From Desulfovirgula sp. (GTDB taxonomy: Bacteria; Bacillota; Desulfotomaculia; Desulfotomaculales; Desulfocucumaceae), in NCBI GenBank assembly GCA_020725625.1, contig DYET01000196.1, positions 1-64,000 on the forward strand: DNA of 64,000 nucleotides, given 5' to 3'. How positions within the stretch are numbered: position 1 is the first letter of the stretch; every line of letters starts with the position of its first letter. The position numbers were made by a program, and so were the translations under genes. Below are positions 8,462 to 18,501 of the stretch, in pieces. The notes beneath the pieces were generated by a model. That model searched no databases and was not told the DNA's origin. It saw nothing but the letters and a program-made list of their open reading frames with translations.

Positions 8462-10261
8462 ATGTCGCTGCAGCGCTTACGGCGGTTAGCCGCGGCTTCG
8501 CGGGGGAAAATAGTCAATAAACGCGTACCAGGGGCGATTCAGGTGCATAATGTTGAAATAGCCTGGGCCTTTAATGAACTGGCCGACCTGATGGAGTTGA
8601 AGGGGGAAGATTTCTTTAAAATCCGGGCCTACCGCCAGGCGGCCAGGATCATTGCCGGCCTGGAAGAACCGGTGGAGGTAATGTACCGCAGGCAGGCCTT
8701 GTCCCGGGTTCCCGGCATAGGCAGGAACATAACCGCCAAGGTGGGGGAGTTAATCGAAAAGGGCAAAATGGACAAACTGGAAAAGCTCCGGGCTGAGATA
8801 CCCCGGGGCCTGCTGGAAATCATGGCCCTGCCCGGCATCGGCCCGAAAAGGGCCGCCTTTCTGCACCAGAGCCTGGGAGTGACAAACATCGACGAATTGG
8901 AACGGGCGGCCAGGAAGGGGAGGATAAGGTTCCTCAAGGGTATGGGGGCCAAGACCGAAATGGACATAATTAATAATGTGCAAATGATCAGGAACAGAAC
9001 GGGAAAGTTCCTCCTGGCGGTGGCCCGGGATCTGGCCGGGGAATTGTCCGGGTACCTGGAAGGCATCCCGGGCGTGGAAAGGGTGGCCGTAGCCGGAAGC
9101 GTCCGCCGCTGGAGGGAGATGGTGGAGGACGTGGACCTTGTAGCCGCCTGCCGGGATTTCGGTGCCGCCCTGGACGCCCTGGCCTTTCATCCGCGTGCCA
9201 GGGAAGTGGCCGATCGCCGGGAAAACTACATCAGGATTATAACCTGGTGGGGCATCCCGGTGGAACTGGTGACGGTGAGTCCCGGGGATTTCTGGCCGGC
9301 CCTGCTTTGGGAGACGGGTAGTGAGGGCCACCTGGAAGAACTGGCCCGGTACGCCCAAAACCGGGACTGGGAGCTGACTCCCACCGGCGTGAGACACCGG
9401 GGTCATGGGGATGGCCATAGCCCCCCGGAGTCCGAGGAGGACATCTATGCCCGGCTGAACCTGGAGTATATACCGCCGGAGCTCCGGGAAGGGACAGGGG
9501 AGGTGGAGTCGGCCGGGGCCGGAAAACTGCCGTCCCTGGTTCAAACAGGAGACATCCGGGGCGACCTGCACCTGCACTCCCAGTGGAGCGACGGGGCGGC
9601 GTCCATCGGCGACATAGCCGCCAGGGCCCTGGAAAAGGAGTACGGCTACGTGGCCATCACCGATCACTCCAGGTCCCTGAAGATTGCCAGGGGTCTTACC
9701 CCGGAAAGGCTGGCCGAACAGTTTGACTACATAGACCGGCTGAACAGGGAACTGGACGGCATCACGGTCCTGAAGGGGGTCGAGGTGGACATCCTGGCCG
9801 GAGGCGGCCTGGACTTGGAAGACCCGGTCCTGGAGCAGGCCGACGTGGTGATTGCCTCTATCCACAGCGGATTCAGGCAGGACCGCGGGACGATTACCGC
9901 CAGGATCATGAAGGCGCTGGAAAACAGGCACGTCGACATCATCGGGCACCTTACCGGAAGGCTTCTGGGACACAGGGAGGCCTACGACCTCGACGTTGAG
10001 AAAGTGCTGGAACAGGCCGGAAAGGCCGGCAAAATCATGGAAATCAACGCCTCCCCGGACAGGCTGGACCTGAACGAAAAGCACGCCCGCATGGCCGTGG
10101 AGTATGGCGCCAAAATAGCCGTCAACACCGACGCCCATGATTTGAGGCGGATGGACGAGATGGAGTACGGTGTGGCCGTAGCCAGGCGGGCCGGCCTGGA
10201 ACGCGGCGATATTGTGAATACACTGGAATTGGAAGAACTTATGAAAATTCTCAAGGGGTAA
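8462..10261 (+). CDS. polX: family X DNA polymerase with PHP domain (PolX)
   Basis: The 599-residue protein matches bacterial PolX, a base-excision repair polymerase with intrinsic 3'-5' exonuclease. The N-terminal helix-hairpin-helix region (about 30-165; [12 protein letters not shown] near 123) is followed by a nucleotidyltransferase core with [17 protein letters not shown] near 212-228, including the DVD metal ligands. The C-terminal PHP exonuclease has [11 protein letters not shown] near 369 and TDAHD near 556. Its first 27 residues precede the usual family start; a GTG at 8543 would remove them, but ATG 8462 has the stronger GGAGAGG site. It is 83 bases from zapA. Confidence 0.93.
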   Translation: MSLQRLRRLAAASRGKIVNKRVPGAIQVHNVEIAWAFNELADLMELKGEDFFKIRAYRQAARIIAGLEEPVEVMYRRQALSRVPGIGRNITAKVGELIEKGKMDKLEKLRAEIPRGLLEIMALPGIGPKRAAFLHQSLGVTNIDELERAARKGRIRFLKGMGAKTEMDIINNVQMIRNRTGKFLLAVARDLAGELSGYLEGIPGVERVAVAGSVRRWREMVEDVDLVAACRDFGAALDALAFHPRAREVADRRENYIRIITWWGIPVELVTVSPGDFWPALLWETGSEGHLEELARYAQNRDWELTPTGVRHRGHGDGHSPPESEEDIYARLNLEYIPPELREGTGEVESAGAGKLPSLVQTGDIRGDLHLHSQWSDGAASIGDIAARALEKEYGYVAITDHSRSLKIARGLTPERLAEQFDYIDRLNRELDGITVLKGVEVDILAGGGLDLEDPVLEQADVVIASIHSGFRQDRGTITARIMKALENRHVDIIGHLTGRLLGHREAYDLDVEKVLEQAGKAGKIMEINASPDRLDLNEKHARMAVEYGAKIAVNTDAHDLRRMDEMEYGVAVARRAGLERGDIVNTLELEELMKILKG

Positions 10262-10286
10262 ACTGGAGACAGCGGGGTTTAATATC

Positions 10287-10886
10287 TTGGGAAGGTTGAA
10301 ATACGGTGATGAGAATGCCCTGCCCAGGAGTTTTTACAGCCGTGACACGGTCCTGGTGGCCCGGGAACTGCTCGGCAAAGTACTGGTTCACGATTCAGGC
10401 GAGGGGTTGACGGCGGGGATAATCGTGGAGACCGAGGCGTACGTCCGGGGCGACCCGGCCTGCCACGCCTACCGGGGAATGACTCCGCGCAACCGGGCCA
10501 TGTTCGGCCCCCCGGGCCGCGCCTACATCTACTTTACTTACGGGATGCACTACTGCTTCAACGTGGTCACTGCCGCCGAGGGGGTTGGAGAGGCCGTTCT
10601 GATCAGGGCCCTGGAGCCCCTGGAGGGAACGGACCTGATGCGCCGGAGAAGGGGCCGTTTCAGGCTTCCGGAGCTTTGCTCCGGCCCTGCCAGGCTGGTG
10701 CAGGCCATGGGTATAGAACCAGGGATGTACGGCCACGACCTGACCCGGGAGCCCCTGTTTATCGTCAGGGGCCGCGAAATTGAGGCGGCGGCGGTGGTGG
10801 TCACCACCAGGGTGGGCATCAGGGCTGCCGCGGACCTGCCGCTGAGGTTCTACGTAAGAAATAATATGCATGTGTCGAAAAAATAG
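10287..10886 (+). CDS. 3-methyladenine DNA glycosylase (AAG/MPG type)
   Basis: The 199-residue protein belongs to the Aag/Mpg family, which removes alkylated and deaminated purines. The characteristic stretch [17 protein letters not shown] (near 51-67) contains the catalytic Glu region, and [18 protein letters not shown] (near 79-96) is the family signature. The start is TTG 10287, with no strong ribosome-binding site, 25 bases after polX. Two adjacent base-excision repair genes suggest a repair operon. The C-terminus runs to LRFYV, a typical family end, so the gene seems intact. Confidence 0.92.
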   Translation: MGRLKYGDENALPRSFYSRDTVLVARELLGKVLVHDSGEGLTAGIIVETEAYVRGDPACHAYRGMTPRNRAMFGPPGRAYIYFTYGMHYCFNVVTAAEGVGEAVLIRALEPLEGTDLMRRRRGRFRLPELCSGPARLVQAMGIEPGMYGHDLTREPLFIVRGREIEAAAVVVTTRVGIRAAADLPLRFYVRNNMHVSKK

Positions 10887-10956
10887 AGTTGTTGGCTGCC
10901 AACTACAAAAAGTCTGCAGCTGCATACAGCGCAAAAAAAACATGGAGGTTGATCCG

Positions 10957-11910
10957 ATGAAGGTAGGGGAAATTTACGACCTTGCGGTATCCATGGGCAT
11001 GGAGGCCGATCCCAGGGGCCTTGATAAGGTCAGGGAAATGCTTGAGAAAGAAAAGAAAAAGTACGAGGAAATGAAGGAAGATGAAAAGAAGGACTTCGAC
11101 CTGGAGAGCCTGGCCAACCCTTACAGCGACACCAGGATACTGGTGGGGGAATGGGACCGGGAGGTGAAGAGGCTTTTGGTGGGAATCGACATGGAGGTGG
11201 GGGAGGTGCTTTTGGCCGACCGCCTGTCCGAAAAGGGCCGGCCTGTTGAGCTGATCCTGTCCCACCACCCGGAGGGAAAGGCCCTGGCCGCGCTCTACAA
11301 GGTGATGCACCTGCAGGAGGACGTTCTGGCCCAAGCCGGGGTTCCCATAAACGTGGCCGAGGGCATCATGTCCGCCCGGATCGGGGAGGTCAAGCGCACC
11401 GTTCTGCCCCTTAACCACAACCGGGCGGTGGACGCCGCCAGGCTGCTGGGCTACGCCCTCATGTCGGTTCATACGCCGGCGGACAACCTGGTCACCTCGG
11501 CCCTGCAGAAGGCCATGGACTTGAAGAAGCCCGAAACGGTGGGCGACGTGATCAAGGTACTCAAAGAGGAGCCCGAATACGCGGAGGCCGCCAGGCTGGG
11601 GGCCGGTCCCACCGTCATCGTCGGGTCGAAGGAGCGCCGGGCGGGCAAAATCATGGTGGATATGACCGGGGGCACCAGCGGTTCCGAGGACGCCTACGGC
11701 AAACTGGCCCAAGCCGGGGTGGGCACGCTGATTGTCATGCACATGGGTGAGAAGCACCGCAAGGAGGCCGAAAAGAGCCATCTTAACGTGATCATCGCCG
11801 GGCACATGGCCAGCGACTCCATGGGTATGAACATATTCCTGGACAGGCTGGAGGCGAACGGGGTGGAAGTGGTTCCCTGCGCCGGCCTGATCAGGCACAG
11901 GAGGAGCTAA
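10957..11910 (+). CDS. NIF3-like conserved protein
   Basis: The 317-residue protein resembles the NIF3/DUF34-like group: it has an SHHPEG motif near 102 and a C-terminal MHMGEKHRKEAEKSHLNVIIAGH segment with several possible metal-binding His. The N-terminal 50 residues are a charged helix rich in Glu and Lys. ATG 10957 is chosen because GGAGGT at 10944-10949 is well spaced; the frame opens earlier at 10870 inside the glycosylase gene. The biochemical role is unknown, although NIF3 proteins are candidate metal-dependent hydrolases. The intact metal-site residues are suggestive, not proof. Confidence 0.65.
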   Translation: MKVGEIYDLAVSMGMEADPRGLDKVREMLEKEKKKYEEMKEDEKKDFDLESLANPYSDTRILVGEWDREVKRLLVGIDMEVGEVLLADRLSEKGRPVELILSHHPEGKALAALYKVMHLQEDVLAQAGVPINVAEGIMSARIGEVKRTVLPLNHNRAVDAARLLGYALMSVHTPADNLVTSALQKAMDLKKPETVGDVIKVLKEEPEYAEAARLGAGPTVIVGSKERRAGKIMVDMTGGTSGSEDAYGKLAQAGVGTLIVMHMGEKHRKEAEKSHLNVIIAGHMASDSMGMNIFLDRLEANGVEVVPCAGLIRHRRS

Positions 11911-11928
11911 CGGGAAAGTCTCTCCGGC

Positions 11929-11954
11929 CAGGAGACAGGAGACAGAAGATAGGG
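11929..11954 (+). repeat. GACAGGA-type short repeat
   Basis: Two GGAGACA units are followed by degenerate variants in the gap before the U32 peptidase gene. Related units occur at 30024-30059 and 37991-38022. The repeat may supply purine-rich sequence near the ribosome-binding site of the downstream gene. Confidence 0.5.
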
Positions 11955-11961
11955 AGAACAT

Positions 11962-14496
11962 ATGAAAAAGCCGGAATTACTGGCTCCCGCGGGCGGCTGG
12001 GAGGCCCTGGTGGCGGCCGTGGAGAACGGAGCAGACGCCGTGTACCTGGGCGGGCGGATGTTCAACGCCAGGCAGTCGGCCGCAAACTTCGACGAGGGCG
12101 AACTTTCCAGGGCGGTGGAGTACGCCCACCTGCGGGGGGTAAAGGTATACGTCACCGTGAACATACTTATTTCCGAAGCTGAAATGGAGGAAGCCCTGCA
12201 GTTCCTGTTCAGGCTGCACAACCTGGGGGCCGACGCCGCCATCATCCAGGACGCCGGGCTGGCCTCCCTCGCCCGCCGGGTCGTACCGGAACTGCCCCTG
12301 CATGCCAGCACCCAGATGACCGCCCACAACACGCCGGGGGTGTGCAAGCTCCTGGAATCAGGTTTTTCCAGGGTAGTCCTGGCCAGGGAGATGAGCCTGG
12401 AAGAGATAAGGAAAATCAAGGATTCGACCGGGGCCGAACTGGAAGTCTTCATCCACGGCGCCCTGTGCATTTCCTACTCCGGCCAGTGCCTGCTGTCCAG
12501 CATGATCGGCGGCAGGAGCGGCAACCGGGGCCGCTGCGCCCAACCCTGCCGGATGCGGTACGCCCTGCTGGACCGGGGCGGCAGGCCGGCGGCCGATTCC
12601 GCCGAAACCGGGGAATACCTGATCAGCCCCAGGGACCTGAACACAAGCACCCGCCTGCCGGAACTGATTGCCTCCGGGGTGGATTCCTTCAAGATCGAGG
12701 GACGTATGAAAAGGCCGGAATACGTGGCTACGGTGGTCCGGATATACCGCGGCCTGATCGACCGGGCGGCTTCCGGGGGGCCGTATGGTGTCGGCGAAAA
12801 AGAGGAGGAGGAACTGGCCCAGATATTCAACCGGGACTTCACAACCGGGTATTATTTCAGCCGGCGGGGCCGGGAGATGATGAGCTACAAGAGGCCCAAC
12901 AACCGCGGCGTCCGGCTGGGCAGGGTGCGGTGCCTGGACAGGAAGGCCGGCCTTGTGGAGGTGGCCCTGGAGAGGCCCCTGCAGGTAGGCGACGGGCTGG
13001 AAATCTGGGTGTCCGAAGGGGGCCGGGTGGGCTTCACGGTCGGTGAGATTTTCGTCCGGGGGATCAGGGTGGACCGTGCCGGCGCCGGCCAGGTGGCCGG
13101 CCTTGCCGTACCCGGCAGGGTGAGGCCCGGCGACAGGGTATTCAGGACCCACGACGCCGGCCTGATGGAAAAGGCCAGGGAAAGCTTCGCCTCGCCCAGG
13201 GGGGCCAGGCGGAAGATCCCCCTGATTTTCAGCGTGCAGGCCTGGCCGGGTTTACCCCTGGTCATCAACGTCACCGACCCCGAAGGGCGGACGGCCTCAG
13301 CGTCCACCGCATCGGCAGGCCAGCCCGCAGGCAAAAGGCCGCTGGACCGGGATTTTCTGGCAGAACAGCTGGGCAGGCTGGGCAATACCCCCTTTGAAAT
13401 GAGTGCCCTGGCCTGCGACATCCGGGGCAGGGTCATATACCCCGTAAGCGAGATCAACCGGGCCCGCCGGGAGGCCCTGGCCGGCCTTGAAAAAATGATC
13501 CTGGAGGCCCGCCGGCGGCCGCCCCTGGACCCGGGGGTCTTCAATTCCAGGATGGAAGGGGAACTAAAAAGGCGGGACGCCGGACCGGGATCCCCGGGCC
13601 GGAGCGGAACGCCCCTGCTGGCGGTTGCGGTGGGAGACATGGAGTCCCTGCGGTCGGCTTTGGCCGCAGGGGCAGACGCGGTTTATTTCGGACCTGACCG
13701 GTTCCGCCCGAAACCCCCGGCGGGCCGGGAGGAACTGGAGGAGGCGGCCGAAATCTGCAGGAAGAACCGGGCCGGCCTGATCCTGGCCACTCCCAGGATC
13801 ACCAAGGACGCGGAAATAGAAGGACTGGTGGAACTTTTCCGGGGCATCCCGGCCGAGGGGGCGCTGGCCGGCAACCTGGGCCTCCTGCCGGTGCTGGTTC
13901 GGGGTTTGCCGGGACTCCCGGTGGTGGCCGACTTCGGCCTGAACGCCTTCAACGGTTATGCCGTGGACTACCTGCTAAAGCAAGGGGCGGCCAGGGTGAC
14001 CCTTTCTCCGGAGCTTACCATGGAACAGGTGAGGGAACTGGCCGGGTCATACCCGGTGGAGGTGCTGGTGCAGGGGGCCCTGGAGCTGATGGTATCGGAA
14101 CACTGCCTGCCCGGGGCGGTCCTGGATGAAGGCCCGGAGGGCGGTCGCTGCCGGGGCCCGTGCCGGAAGGGGGGCTTTTTGCTGAGGGACAGGACCGGGG
14201 CGCTTTTCCCGGTGGAAACGGACCGGCACTGCCGCATGCACGTATTCAACTCCAGGGACCTTTGCCTGATTGAGGACATCCCGGAACTGGCCCGGGCGGG
14301 GGTTTCCTGCGTGCGCATCGAGGCCCGCAGGGAGTCGCCGCAGTACGTGGCCCGCGCGGTAGAGATATACAGAAAGGTCCTGGACGGGCTGTCCTCCGCC
14401 TGGAGGGGCCGGCCGGATCTCGGGGAGGCCCGGGAAAAGCTGCTGTTCCTAAGCCCCGGCGGGTTGACCAAAGGCCACCTGTACAGGGGGGTATAG
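11962..14496 (+). CDS. U32-family peptidase/collagenase-like protein, two-module form
   Basis: The 844-residue protein starts MKKPELLAPAGGWEALVAAV, the classic U32 N-terminus. The first module (about 1-330) has the family motif around HGALCISYSGQCLLSSMIGG (near 155) and several conserved Cys. A middle region of about 380-510 resembles the DUF3656 insert. A second, divergent U32-like module (about 550-844) repeats the pattern with GALELMVSEHC and CRGPC. Some U32 members act with hydroxylases in tRNA or cofactor modification and others were described as collagenases; the substrate here is unknown. The gene is 51 bases from the NIF3-like gene. Confidence 0.85.
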   Translation: MKKPELLAPAGGWEALVAAVENGADAVYLGGRMFNARQSAANFDEGELSRAVEYAHLRGVKVYVTVNILISEAEMEEALQFLFRLHNLGADAAIIQDAGLASLARRVVPELPLHASTQMTAHNTPGVCKLLESGFSRVVLAREMSLEEIRKIKDSTGAELEVFIHGALCISYSGQCLLSSMIGGRSGNRGRCAQPCRMRYALLDRGGRPAADSAETGEYLISPRDLNTSTRLPELIASGVDSFKIEGRMKRPEYVATVVRIYRGLIDRAASGGPYGVGEKEEEELAQIFNRDFTTGYYFSRRGREMMSYKRPNNRGVRLGRVRCLDRKAGLVEVALERPLQVGDGLEIWVSEGGRVGFTVGEIFVRGIRVDRAGAGQVAGLAVPGRVRPGDRVFRTHDAGLMEKARESFASPRGARRKIPLIFSVQAWPGLPLVINVTDPEGRTASASTASAGQPAGKRPLDRDFLAEQLGRLGNTPFEMSALACDIRGRVIYPVSEINRARREALAGLEKMILEARRRPPLDPGVFNSRMEGELKRRDAGPGSPGRSGTPLLAVAVGDMESLRSALAAGADAVYFGPDRFRPKPPAGREELEEAAEICRKNRAGLILATPRITKDAEIEGLVELFRGIPAEGALAGNLGLLPVLVRGLPGLPVVADFGLNAFNGYAVDYLLKQGAARVTLSPELTMEQVRELAGSYPVEVLVQGALELMVSEHCLPGAVLDEGPEGGRCRGPCRKGGFLLRDRTGALFPVETDRHCRMHVFNSRDLCLIEDIPELARAGVSCVRIEARRESPQYVARAVEIYRKVLDGLSSAWRGRPDLGEAREKLLFLSPGGLTKGHLYRGV

Positions 14497-14540
14497 GGGC
14501 GGCCGCAAGGATTTGAGCCGCCGCCGGCCCGGAGGAAGCA

Positions 14541-14573
14541 GTCCCGGGTATAAGTAGCCCGGGAAGGCTTTTT
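14541..14573 (+). terminator. probable terminator after the U32 gene
   Basis: CCCGGG at 14543-14548 pairs with CCCGGG at 14558-14563, and flanking bases extend the stem imperfectly; a TTTTT run follows. It would end the transcript before mutS2. Confidence 0.55.
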
Positions 14574-14747
14574 CATTTGTCGGTCAGTAAAAAATTCCTC
14601 CCGGATTGCCGGCCATTAAGGCTTAAATTATGGTATTATACTGTGATGATAATTCAAGCGATTCCGGGAGACCTGCCGGGGGAGACAGTCCGATTCGACC
14701 CGGGGAAGTCGGCCGGCGGTTGAAACCGGGGAAACTGGGAGGCAGCG

Positions 14748-17102
14748 TTGGACGAAAAAAACCTTGGAAGGCTGGAATATCACAAAGTTCTTGAGCGGCT
14801 GGCCGGGTTCGCGGGTTCCCCCTTGGGCCGGGAGTTGGCCCTTATGCTGTCTCCCTCCACCCTGCTTGAACAGATCAGGAGGTGGCAGTCGGAAACCACA
14901 GAAGGCAGGGAGTTGATGCGGCTGGACCCGGGCGCCGAAATCGGCGGCTGGTATGACGTCCGGGGACAGGTTCGCCAGGCACGGAGGGGGATGGTGCTGG
15001 AACCGGAGGACCTGCTGGCCGTTGGGCGGACCCTGTCCGCGGTGAGAAGGATAAAAAAGTTTTTCCTGGAGAAAACGGACCGCTATCCCCTCCTGGCCGA
15101 GATATCGGAGGGCCTGGGGAATTTCGTCGACCTGGAACGGCGGATCACTTCATCCATCCTGCCCGGCGGAGAGGTGGCCGACGGTGCCTCGCCGGCCCTG
15201 GCCCAGATCAGGCGGCAGCTGGCCGGTGCCCAGGCCCGGGTGAAGGCCCGGCTGGAGGGTTTTATCCGGTCTGCGGCCTATCAAAAGTACCTCCAGGACC
15301 CGATTGTAACCATCAGGGAAAACCGCTACGTCATTCCGGTCAAGCAGGAGTACCGGGCCCAGGTGCCCGGCATTGTCCACGACCAGTCGGCCAGCGGGGC
15401 CACACTTTTTATCGAGCCCATGGCGGTGCTGGAGGCCAACAATGAGGTCCGGCGCCTCCAGGCCGCCGAAAAGCAGGAGGTAAACAAGATCCTGAGCGAT
15501 CTCTCGGCAGCAGTTTCCATGGTTTCCGGGGACATACTGGCCTCCCTGGACGCCCTGGGCCGGCTGGACCTGGCCATGGCCAAGGCGAGGTACAGCCTGA
15601 GCCTGGACGCCTGGGAGCCGGTTATCAAACCGGGCGCCCACCTGGACATAAGAGGCGGGCGCCACCCCCTGCTGGAGGGCGAGGTGGTGCCCATCACGGT
15701 GAGCCTGGGGCACGACTTCGACACCCTGGTGATTACCGGCCCCAACACCGGGGGGAAAACGGTCGCCCTGAAAACCATAGGGCTTCTGGTAGTCATGGCC
15801 CAGTCCGGACTGCACGTACCCGCCGAAGAGGGAACGGTGATCGGTATTTTCGGCCGGGTTTTCGCGGACATCGGCGATGAGCAGAGTATCGAGCAGTCCC
15901 TCAGCACTTTTTCCTCCCACCTGACAAACATCGTGGGGATATTGAAAAAGGCCGGCGAAGACAGCCTGGTGTTGCTGGATGAACTGGGGGCCGGCACTGA
16001 TCCCGCCGAGGGTTCGGCCCTGGCCCAGGCCATCCTGGATCGGCTGCATTCGGTAGGGGCCAAGACGGTGGCTACCACCCATTACAGTGAACTTAAAAAT
16101 TTTGCCTTTGAGCGGCCAAGGGTGGAAAACGCCAGCGTGGAATTCGACACGGTGACCTTGAGGCCCACCTACCGCCTCCTGATCGGCCGGCCGGGCCGCA
16201 GCAACGCCTTTGAAATAGCAGCCAGGCTGGGCCTGGAACCGGATCTGGTGGAGAGGTCCAGGCAGTTCATGTCCGCGAACCAGCTAAAGGCTGCCGATTT
16301 GACGGTCCAGCTGGAGAGGGCCCGGCAGGAGGCGCAGCGGGACCGCGAGGAAGCGGCCCGGCTGCTGGAGGAGGCCCGCCGGATCGAGGAGCGCCACCGC
16401 AGCCTCGAACAGGACCTGGCTGAAAAACGTGAGGCCTTGCTGGCCAAGGCCAGGGAGAAGGCCGAATCACTGGTCCGCGGCGCCCGCCGGGAGGCCGAGG
16501 AAATGATCAGGGATCTCAGGGAGAAGCTGTCCAGCGAGGCCGCCCGGGAGCGGGAGGCGGGCATCAGGCGGGCCCGGGAGCGGCTGGCCGCCATGGAGGC
16601 CGGTACCCGCTTAAAACCCCGCCCGGAACCGCACCCGGGCGAAATCCCGGACGAGGTGCGTCCAGGCGAGGAGGTGTTTATCCCCCGCTTTAACCAGAAG
16701 GGATACGTGGTGGATCCCCCCGAGGAGGGCCAGGTCCAGGTGCAGGTGGGGATTATCAGGCTGACGGTACCCCTGACCGACCTACGCCGGCCGGGCCGTT
16801 CCGGTGCCGGCGCCGGCAGCGTTCAGGTGGCCGGGATCATGGCCGCCAAGGCCAGGGAAATCTCCACCCGCCTGGACTTAAGGGGCATGACTGCCGACGA
16901 GGCCCTGGCCGAGGTTGAAAAGTACCTGGACGACGCCAGCCTGGCCGGGCTGCCCAGGGTCTACATCGTCCACGGGAAAGGCACCGGGGCATTGAGGGCC
17001 GCGGTCCAGGGCCGGCTGAAAAACCACCGCCGGGTAAAATCCTTCCGGCTGGGCGAGGTGGGGGAGGGCGGGGCGGGCTGCACCGTGGTGGACCTTCAAT
17101 AA
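14748..17102 (+). CDS. mutS2: endonuclease MutS2
   Basis: The 784-residue protein has the MutS2 design, without the mismatch-binding domain of MutS1. Core and clamp domains lie at about 1-310. The ATPase has Walker A GPNTGGKT near 330 and Walker B LVLLDELGAGTDP near 405. A long charged coiled-coil spans about 510-640, and the C-terminal Smr nuclease domain (about 705-784) contains LDLRGMTADEAL and VHGKGTGAL. MutS2 limits recombination and, in Bacillus, can split collided ribosomes. TTG 14748 follows GGGAGG with good spacing. It is preceded by a terminator and therefore probably has its own promoter in the 14574-14747 gap. Confidence 0.95.
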   Translation: MDEKNLGRLEYHKVLERLAGFAGSPLGRELALMLSPSTLLEQIRRWQSETTEGRELMRLDPGAEIGGWYDVRGQVRQARRGMVLEPEDLLAVGRTLSAVRRIKKFFLEKTDRYPLLAEISEGLGNFVDLERRITSSILPGGEVADGASPALAQIRRQLAGAQARVKARLEGFIRSAAYQKYLQDPIVTIRENRYVIPVKQEYRAQVPGIVHDQSASGATLFIEPMAVLEANNEVRRLQAAEKQEVNKILSDLSAAVSMVSGDILASLDALGRLDLAMAKARYSLSLDAWEPVIKPGAHLDIRGGRHPLLEGEVVPITVSLGHDFDTLVITGPNTGGKTVALKTIGLLVVMAQSGLHVPAEEGTVIGIFGRVFADIGDEQSIEQSLSTFSSHLTNIVGILKKAGEDSLVLLDELGAGTDPAEGSALAQAILDRLHSVGAKTVATTHYSELKNFAFERPRVENASVEFDTVTLRPTYRLLIGRPGRSNAFEIAARLGLEPDLVERSRQFMSANQLKAADLTVQLERARQEAQRDREEAARLLEEARRIEERHRSLEQDLAEKREALLAKAREKAESLVRGARREAEEMIRDLREKLSSEAAREREAGIRRARERLAAMEAGTRLKPRPEPHPGEIPDEVRPGEEVFIPRFNQKGYVVDPPEEGQVQVQVGIIRLTVPLTDLRRPGRSGAGAGSVQVAGIMAAKAREISTRLDLRGMTADEALAEVEKYLDDASLAGLPRVYIVHGKGTGALRAAVQGRLKNHRRVKSFRLGEVGEGGAGCTVVDLQ

Positions 17103-17149
17103 CAACTATTCCCATTTATATGTTTACAAACACTGCGAGGAGTGATGTT

Positions 17150-17593
17150 ATGCCGTTATTGACTTTCAAGGCCACGTCGAGAAAGCTGCCCGAAGGCATG
17201 GCAGTGGAAAGCCGGGCCCGGGGCTTCAGGATCCTGGTGGACGAACCCCCGGCCCTGGGCGGCGCCGACAGTGCCATGAGCCCGGTGGAATTGCTTCTCT
17301 GTGCCCTGGGGTCCTGCCAGAGCATTGTGGCCGCCTTTTTCGCCCGGGAGGCGGGGGTTAACCTGCAGGGGTTCCGGGTGGAACTGGAGGGCGATATCGA
17401 TCCCGCCGGTTTTGCAGGGAAGGGGGGGGCCAGGCCCGGTTTCAAGGAAATCCGCTACAAGATGTATTTTAAGACCGACTCCCCCCGGGAAAACGTCGAG
17501 AAGCTGGTGGAAATCGTGGAGAGCAGGTGCCCGGTGGGGGACAGCCTGAACAAGGGGGTGAAGTTCTCAGCCGCCGGGTTTGATATTGAATAG
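17150..17593 (+). CDS. OsmC/Ohr-family protein
   Basis: The 147-residue protein is an OsmC-family peroxiredoxin, which reduces organic hydroperoxides using two Cys. Candidate residues are the Cys in ALGSCQSIV (near 59) and that in ESRCPVGDSL (near 126), the usual C-terminal resolving position. ATG 17150 is selected because GAGGAG at 17137-17142 precedes it; the frame opens at 17120. The N-terminal beta-rich half carries the substrate-binding dimer surface. It lies 47 bases after mutS2. The more specific OsmC subfamily is not certain. Confidence 0.82.
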   Translation: MPLLTFKATSRKLPEGMAVESRARGFRILVDEPPALGGADSAMSPVELLLCALGSCQSIVAAFFAREAGVNLQGFRVELEGDIDPAGFAGKGGARPGFKEIRYKMYFKTDSPRENVEKLVEIVESRCPVGDSLNKGVKFSAAGFDIE

Positions 17594-17730
17594 GAAACTA
17601 CTTCACCCCCATGGAAATCACCTTTGTCACAGCTAAAAAAGCCGCCTCTTTCTCCCGCTATACAAAATCTGAAAAATGGGCATTCTATACAAGATATAGT
17701 TTCCTTTGCAGGAACACGGCGGGAGGCGTT

Positions 17731-18402
17731 ATGGAACGGCGAAAGTTCAAGCGACTGCCTAAGCATGTCGGAATAATTCCGGACGGGAACCGGAGGTGGG
17801 CTGTAGACAACGGCCTGCGGAAGCAGGACGGTTACCAGAGGGGCCTGGAACCGGGCCTGATGCTGTACGAGATGTGCCTTGAACTGGGAATTCCGGAGCT
17901 TACCTTTTACGGCTTTACCCAGGACAACACAAAGCGGCCTGCGGATCAGAGGAAAGCCTTTCAGAGGGCCTGCGTCGACGCCGTGAAGATGCTTTCCAAC
18001 CGCGACGCGTCCCTTTTGGTGGTCGGCGATCACACCTCGCGGTTCTTTCCCCCCGAGCTGATCGAATTCACCAGGAGGAAAACCTTCGGGAAGGACCTGA
18101 TTCGCATCAACTTCCTGGTCAATTACGGGTGGAAGTGGGACCTGCACCACCTGGTGGCCCTTCAGCCCCCCGCAGGGGGAAGGCGCGCCAACCTTCTGAA
18201 AAAGGTGGCCTCCTCCGACGTTTCACGGGTGGACCTGATCGTACGCTGGGGCGGCAGGAGAAGGCTCAGCGGCTTTCTCCCGCTGCAGGCCATCTATTCG
18301 GATATATACGTGGTCGAAGAGATGTGGCCGGATTTCAAGCCGGATCACTTTTACCAGGCCCTGGAATGGTACGAGACCCAGGACGTCACCCTGGGCGGGT
18401 AG
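17731..18402 (+). CDS. UppS-like cis-prenyltransferase (undecaprenyl diphosphate synthase family)
   Basis: The 223-residue protein starts near the hallmark HVGIIPDGNRRWA (residues 11-23), which contains the catalytic Asp and the diphosphate-binding loop of cis-prenyltransferases. The region around LRIN/VNYGWKWD and the C-terminal VDLIVRWGGRRRLSGFLPLQ follow the family's C-terminal signature, where true UppS usually has RTSGE.RLSNF. At 223 residues it is shorter than typical UppS, and the main uppS is normally in an frr-cdsA-dxr cluster, so this may be a paralogue making shorter or specialised prenyl diphosphates. ATG 17731 follows GGGAGG; the frame opens at 17611. Confidence 0.72.
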   Translation: MERRKFKRLPKHVGIIPDGNRRWAVDNGLRKQDGYQRGLEPGLMLYEMCLELGIPELTFYGFTQDNTKRPADQRKAFQRACVDAVKMLSNRDASLLVVGDHTSRFFPPELIEFTRRKTFGKDLIRINFLVNYGWKWDLHHLVALQPPAGGRRANLLKKVASSDVSRVDLIVRWGGRRRLSGFLPLQAIYSDIYVVEEMWPDFKPDHFYQALEWYETQDVTLGG

Positions 18403-18452
18403 AAGGCCTCGGGCGAATATACGGGTGTATAAGAGAGGATTTAGTTCGGTAA

Positions 18453-18477
18453 GGAACCGGCTTTAACCGGTTTCTTG
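18453..18477 (+). terminator. hairpin between convergent genes
   Basis: AACCGG at 18455-18460 pairs with CCGGTT at 18467-18472, followed by TTCTT. It sits between the convergent UppS-like and tyrS genes and may end the former transcript. Confidence 0.5.
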
Positions 18478-18501
18478 TCACCTCATGACGCATACCGCGA
18501 A

